Shown piece after piece: positions 58,192-64,000 of a stretch of 64,000 bases of DNA (position 1 is its first letter; each line of letters starts with the position of its first letter). The notes beneath the pieces are model-generated. The model searched no databases, was not told the origin of the DNA, and worked only from the letters and a program-made list of their open reading frames with translations. A program made the translations under genes and the position numbers. The stretch covers positions 20,625,001 to 20,689,000 of the forward strand of contig NC_067201.1 in the NCBI RefSeq assembly GCF_000699445.3. Direction: 5' to 3'. Source of the stretch: Schistosoma haematobium (lineage: Eukaryota > Platyhelminthes > Trematoda > Strigeidida > Schistosomatidae).

Positions 58192-58194
<3 letters not shown>

Positions 58195-58202
58195 TCAGTA
58201 AA

Positions 58203-59095
<893 letters not shown>

Positions 59096-59459
59096 TCATA
59101 ACTAATACAACAACGAATAACAATGATTATGATGTTGATGCATGATGTCTGTTTGATTTACGTGTGGTCTTTTCATCACAAATAGTACATCTATACAAAC
59201 CATAGTAAACGATACAATAATGTATAAAGGGACAGTTACAAAATATGCCGACTCACACTAATCAACAATACGTGCGTACATACATACACAATTTATCAGA
59301 ATCACACTTATATCAAACGAGAAAACAAACGATAATGATGAAATAATTTGGTCAGTACTGACCCATAATAATTTATAAAAAATTTTTTGTAAAATTAACA
59401 TTGTTTACTTGTGACCATGTGAGGTTAAATAATAAAGCATACCAGATTTATAAATAAAA

Positions 59460-59860
59460 GAACAGAATGTTTCGCCGTAGTATGAAACTCTTCAGTAGTG
59501 CGCATCTACGATCCCCCACCGCAAGGTTAGAACCCAGGTAACAAGCAGTAACCAGTTGAGTTCATCAGGATCCGTTATGAGATGGTAACTTACTAAAGAC
59601 GATGGTGGACGTGTCATTCAATTTCGTGCATTGATTGAAGTTGAACATTAACACCGTTGGATGCTGGTAGGCTCAGTGGTCTAGAGGTTAAGCGTTCGCG
59701 AGCACGAGACTGATGGGTCCTGGGTTTGAATCTTGCAAGGAGGGACCGTGGATATGCACTGCTGAGGAGTCCCACGATAGGGCGAAATGGCTGTCCAGTG
59801 CTTCCAGGTTTTAGATGGTGGTCTAGCTTCAATTGACTCATGAATTTAATTATCAAATCA
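59460..59860 (+). repeat. HH2 inverted dimer with best hammerhead
   Basis: A minus-oriented piece (59460-59540) joins a full plus unit: leader (GTGTCATTCAATTTCGTGC), A box (GGCTCAGTGGTCTAGAGG, 59670-59687), B box (GGTTTGAATCT) and hammerhead at 59756-59801. Confidence 0.87.
59756..59801 (+). ncRNA. Type I hammerhead ribozyme candidate (HH2 family)
   Basis: Stem I pairs GCACTG (59756-59761) with CAGTGC (59796-59801), six perfect pairs. The core CTGAGGA (59762-59768) fits CUGANGA. Stem II pairs GTCC (59769-59772) with GGGC (59780-59783) including one U-G pair; GAAA is at 59784-59787. Stem III is minimal (ATGG/CTGT), and cleavage is predicted after C59795. All invariant hammerhead nucleotides are present. 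This layout mirrors the S-alpha ribozyme, but the sequence and host element differ. Confidence 0.75.
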
Positions 59861-60139
59861 TGATTCAATAAAAGTAAATAGGGGAGAAGAACCCTGTAGC
59901 TAAAAATCTCCCAGAATGTCAAGCTTATATGATTTCCAGTATTAATTTCTTTCTGTATCTTAGTGAAAAGTTAACAAATTTTGGATGTCAACTAAACATA
60001 TTATCTATCTATCTTTAGTTGTCTTATTGATGAATGTCTAGGCTGTATATCATTCTAACAGTATTTACACTCTCATGGAAATACTTGATTGACTTGATAG
60101 GGATAGTTTTTTTTTAACTGTTTCATCTCTTTTTAAAGA

Positions 60140-60925
60140 CCTCCTATTCTATACAAACGAATACATGCAGATGAAGACAACTAGTGTAGCAGCAGCCTCT
60201 GCATTAGTAGGCCTCAACATACATTAGGGAAAAAGCAACATCCTCAAATACAACACAGAGAACACCAACCGAATCACACTTGATGGCGAAACTCTGGAAG
60301 ATGTGGAATCCTTCACGTACCTGAGAAGCATCATCGATGAAAAAGGACGATCGGATGCAGATGTAAATCCATGATTGGCAAAGCAACAACACCATTCCTA
60401 CAATTAAACAATATACGGAACTCAAAACAACTCTCTCTCTCAATCAACATCAAAGTCACAATATTCAATATGAACGTTAAGTCACTTAGTTCTACTGTAT
60501 GGAGATGAAACTTCCACAATTACTGCAACCATCATCAACAATGTACAAGTATTTATAAATAGTGATCTATACAACATACTCAACATTCATTGTCCGGATA
60601 CCATCGGCAATAGCTTACTGTGAGAGAGAACAAACCAACTTCCAATTGAAGAGGAAATTGGGAAAAGATGATGGAAATGGATAGGTCATACAATACGGAA
60701 ATCACCAAACTGCATCATGAGACAAGCGCTAACTTTGAATCTTGAAGGGAAGTGAAAATGAGGAGGGTCGAAGAACACATTACATCGGGAAATAGAAGCA
60801 GAATTGAAAAGGATGAATAACAAGTGGAAAGAAGTTGAAAGGGCTGCGGAGGAGAGAGTTGGATGGCGAGTGTTGGTGAGAGGCCTATGCTCCTCCACGA
60901 GGAGTAACAGGCGTAAGTAAGTAAT
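60140..60925 (+). mobile_element. RTE-like element, near twin of 46440-47245
   Basis: Covers the same region with the same lesions, ending GGCGTAAGTAAGTAA. ATCTCT on both sides is a candidate short target duplication. Confidence 0.88.
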
Positions 60926-61209
60926 CTCTGTTTAAAATATAAACTAACATATTGGGCACAGAAATAGGAAAGAATTATAATCAGTAAGATAAAGAAAGCA
61001 TAAAGCAAAACCTGAAGAGATTTTAAAACATAAGAATCTGAGGACAACAATCATATTGATAAGCAAACTGACACTTCTAATGACTGGCAGTCGAAAAAAT
61101 GGAATATCACTGACGATTAAGGAGAATGTAACTAATGCTAAGTTCAATTATGTTTATACTTAACAGAATTAGTAGCTCAGTTTGTATATTTATTGAACCG
61201 TTCACATAT

Positions 61210-61690
61210 ATATTGACAACCATTTTATATAAGCAAAGATGTATGGTGGTTAGCAGTGGAACCCAGGACGTACGTTTCGTCCTATTTGGGAATCATCAAC
61301 TGGATGTACCTGCATCTCAGATGTGATGTTCACTCTGGTACTCGAATCCAGTACCGTTGACTTCGAAAGCCATCGCGTTATCCATTTATCTACTGAGTCC
61401 TGATAGCCATTAGCTTGTGCGATGAGATAAAGTCTTAATTCATCTCGTATTGTTTGTTTGAATCCGCTTATTTGTGTTTAGGACTGCAAGTGACTAGTTG
61501 ACGAGACCCAAATGGAATGAAACGCTCGTCCTGGATTCCACTGTTAGCCATCATCCAATTTTGCTCAGAATGATTGTAATTCAAGGCAATATTGAAGCAA
61601 CCTTTACAGTATGCACATTTGTCAATAAGAGACTGAGCAGTTGCAGTCCCAAACTGTTTTAAAACAGTTTTGTCAGGATTTTACCGTTAG
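61210..61690 (-). repeat. S-alpha inverted dimer
   Basis: A minus unit (61210-61490; hammerhead 61248-61318 reading TTGATGA with GAAA; B box minus GGATTCGAGTA) joins a plus unit (61491-61690; TTGACGAGACC with GAAA, then tail). The outer ends are the same 3' block. Confidence 0.85.
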
Positions 61691-61929
61691 AACGTCTTTG
61701 CAATGAAATGTAACCTTTCATGATGGTAGATTAACCACAGACAGATCCTGATGACTGTCTCTCATGTTCTAGTAAGAAATCTATCTGTGATTTTAGATCT
61801 ACTAAATGGAATTCAGTCAACACTTGGGTTTATAGACAATACATTGGTTGTTACAATTTAAGGATTTCTTAATCCCAAGGACTATTTTAAAACCATTCGA
61901 TTGATCGTAAGTAGCAGTAATAAATTCTT

Positions 61930-62336
61930 TTTGATTGAGATCATGAGTCAGTTGATGCTAGAACACCATGGAAAACCTAGAAACAGTAGATGGCCGTTTC
62001 ATCCTACAATGGGACTCCTCAACAGAGCGTTCAACGATTCCACACGCGGAATTCGAATCCAAGATCTTCGGCCCCGCGCAGCGAACTCGCAATCTCTCCA
62101 CCAGTAAGTCGGCATCTAACAATGTTAATACATAACTTCCATCGATCCATGAATTGCTGCGCAACCATTTATCCATTATTTGTGGTAGATACCTGTCTCT
62201 ACTCTGCACGGATTGAACTCCATAAGTCACGGCTTCTTACCAGAACTCCAGGAAATCATTTTGACACCAGTCACTAGTAAGCACATGATGATTATTATCA
62301 GTATAGGGTTGTAGAGATTGAGTTCAGATTGATATC
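61930..62336 (-). repeat. HH2 element, full length, followed by LTR-B
   Basis: ATTGATGCTAG-subtype unit. It has a B box (minus GATTCGAATTC) and a hammerhead at about 61988-62034 reading TTGAGGA, with GAAA and stem II conserved, a single core change. The next tandem unit begins at its right end but is interrupted by the LTR; it continues at 62816. Confidence 0.87.
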
Positions 62337-62815
62337 TGTTATAACTTGTGGCCTGTATGCCCTGTTAATGTATAACGTAATGAAGCCGCCAATTAGAGAA
62401 TAGTGAATTGCCGACTGGACCAATGACGCATAAAACCATAAGGGCAGTGTAGAGTCCTTATTGGTCCTGCTCCCTGCCTAGCCCAGCCAATTAAGTCCAG
62501 AATCCCAGTCTCGGTCTCTGCAATATGAATCATGTATTTCAAACATACTGGGTGTATATACCAACCAGACAGACCACATCGTACCGTAAAATGGAAAATA
62601 ACATTTGTACAAGAATTAGCCAAATGTGGCTGTGAATATGGGAGATAGTAATTGATAGACTGGGCATAACTCAACAATGGTAAATCGTATAATAATAGTT
62701 TCTAGGTCAAAATAAAACTTATGATAAGAGGACCATGAATATGGGTAGTTTATTTACTTGACAATTATGCACTAGAAATATATGTATAGTATTAGTTCAG
62801 AAATACATTCCAACA
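62337..62815 (-). mobile_element. LTR-B solo LTR with 5-bp target duplication
   Basis: 479 bp. The plus strand reads TGTTATAACTTG to ATTCCAACA, flanked by perfect ATATC at 62332-62336 and 62816-62820. It contains the TATA box (GGTATATACACCC on the minus strand) and fixes the boundaries for the family. Confidence 0.93.
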
Positions 62816-62995
62816 ATATCATGAATGAATCAATATTAGACAACTGAAAACCTGAAATCTCTAAACAACATGCGAGATTGTGATAACTCACTACTGAATT
62901 AGTTCCATTACAATGACAAAATGACCATCTAATTCTTTCAGGTTTTCCATCCTACTTTATCAATGATCAATTCATGATCTCAATCAAAAACAAAA
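62816..62995 (-). repeat. HH2 second tandem unit, folded back
   Basis: Continues the unit cut by LTR-B (ATGAATGAATCAATATTAG), then reverses into a plus-oriented 3' end (CAGGTTTTCCATCC, ATTCATGATCTCAATC). The hammerhead is absent. Confidence 0.7.
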
Positions 62996-63419
62996 ACTAT
63001 ACAATCTTTATAACCCCCTATACACAGATCTATATTCTTTGCCAAAATAAACATTATCATGACTTTTCAAGGTGAAATGTCTAGTTATCATTCATTCATT
63101 CATTCATAAATAAATAAATATTGTCTTTATGGAAATTATCTACTTCATTGTTTGGCTGTTTGTTTATTTGTTTCTTATCCATAAAAATAGTCAGTCAATG
63201 ACCTTATGATTAAGTCTTTACTATAAAAAATAAACTAATATAAGTAGTATAATGCGTAGGCATTAAATGAATGAAATACATGGGTTATTAGACTGTTTAA
63301 ACCTCTTTTTTTTCGGATGAATGAATGAAAAACGATCGGTTGATCATGTCTATGAACTGTTGATTAGAAATGATAGTTGAATTATGAATTTTGATGAAAT
63401 TATGTAATAATAATCAGTA

Positions 63420-63960
63420 AGCAATGAAGAATAGTGGCTACTATAACAGTGGAAGCTAGTTTGATGCATGTTTCATCCTGTTTGCGAATCATCAACTGGA
63501 TGTACCTGCATCTCAGAATTGATGTTCACTCTGGGACTTGAACCCAGTACCGTTTGTTTCTAACGCTATCGTGTTATCTACTTAGTTACTGGTTTCTAAT
63601 AGCCACCTGTTTGTGCAATATAGTGAAGTTTAAATTCACTTGATATTATTATTTACTTGTATCTTCCCATTGTTATTTAGAACTGTAATTGATAAGTCTC
63701 TTATTATTGACATATGTGCATCCTGTGCGGATCACCATGATATAGCCTTAATTCACAAGCATTCTAAGCAAAGATGGATAGTGGCTAGCAGTGGAATCCA
63801 GGACACACGTTTCGTCCTATTTGGGACGCGTCAACTGGATGTATCCGCATCTGAGAGTTGATGTCCCCTATGGCACTCGAACCCAGTACCAGTATCACAT
63901 TATCCACTTAGCTACTGAATCTTGATACAAAAGACAAGTAAACAACACCAAGTGCATATA
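63420..63960 (-). repeat. S-alpha tandem pair
   Basis: Two hammerheads 339 bp apart (63445-63510 and 63785-63850), both with GAAA but with altered first core strands (TTGATGA, TTGACGC). Good B boxes are present (minus GGTTCAAGTCC and GGTTCGAGTGC). The right end (63925-63955) is an inverted tail (ACAACACCAAGTGC). Confidence 0.86.
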
Positions 63961-64000
63961 ACTATCAGTAAGTTTATGAAATACTAATAGATGTTCATTT

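Overview
The window is a repeat-dense, AT-rich animal genomic segment, almost certainly from a blood fluke (Schistosoma sp.). The main reason is the repeated occurrence of the ~330-bp schistosome alpha-type satellite/SINE unit, which carries a tRNA-like promoter and a hammerhead ribozyme. The other repeats fit the same assignment: degenerate RTE-type non-LTR fragments, a Penelope-like element, a Merlin DNA transposon and short solo LTRs. I cannot fix the species.

Only one protein-coding gene can be supported. It is a follistatin (fst) orthologue on the minus strand with four exons: 57098-57233 (signal peptide), 49643-49840 (follistatin N-terminal domain), 45576-46358 (follistatin domains 1 and 2 around a Ser/Thr-rich linker) and 40230-40595 (follistatin domain 3). 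All four splice donors are phase 1 and all junctions follow GT-AG. The fourth donor shows that at least one more exon lies further left; I could not place it. The introns are 7.3, 3.3 and 5.0 kb and are mostly made of mobile elements. A ~0.9-kb pure (TAG)n array lies about 1 kb upstream of the first exon.

The remaining sequence is nested mobile DNA. Names in quotes are mine. (i) 'S-alpha' units, ~330-339 bp period, with hammerhead. (ii) 'HH2' units, a second tRNA-promoter family with a 402-410 bp tandem period; its conserved block also folds as a type I hammerhead, and this is the observation I consider most interesting. (iii) 'LTR-A' solo LTRs (start TGTGGTG, end CACTACA, 4-bp target duplications) and one two-LTR miniature element. 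(iv) 'LTR-B' solo LTRs (~460-480 bp, TATA box, 5-bp duplication). (v) An RTE-like non-LTR family, about 17 truncated copies. (vi) 'R500', a ~500-bp retroposon-like repeat ending in an AAATAAATA-type tail. (vii) One Merlin transposon remnant and one related miniature. (viii) One Penelope-like element with reverse transcriptase and GIY-YIG parts.

By region: 1-9 kb holds R500, both solo LTR families and RTE pieces. 9-21 kb holds S-alpha tandem units, RTE copies and many HH2 units. 21-29 kb holds Merlin, the longest RTE copy and the first (TAG)n array inside an inverted duplication. 29-33 kb holds the Penelope element fused to an RTE tail. 33-40 kb holds S-alpha arrays and LTR-A elements. 40-57 kb is the fst gene. 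57-64 kb is its upstream flank, with microsatellites, RTE, HH2, LTR-B and S-alpha. Both hammerhead families repeatedly occur as head-to-head inverted dimers, some flanked by target duplications, which suggests the folded-back form itself is inserted.
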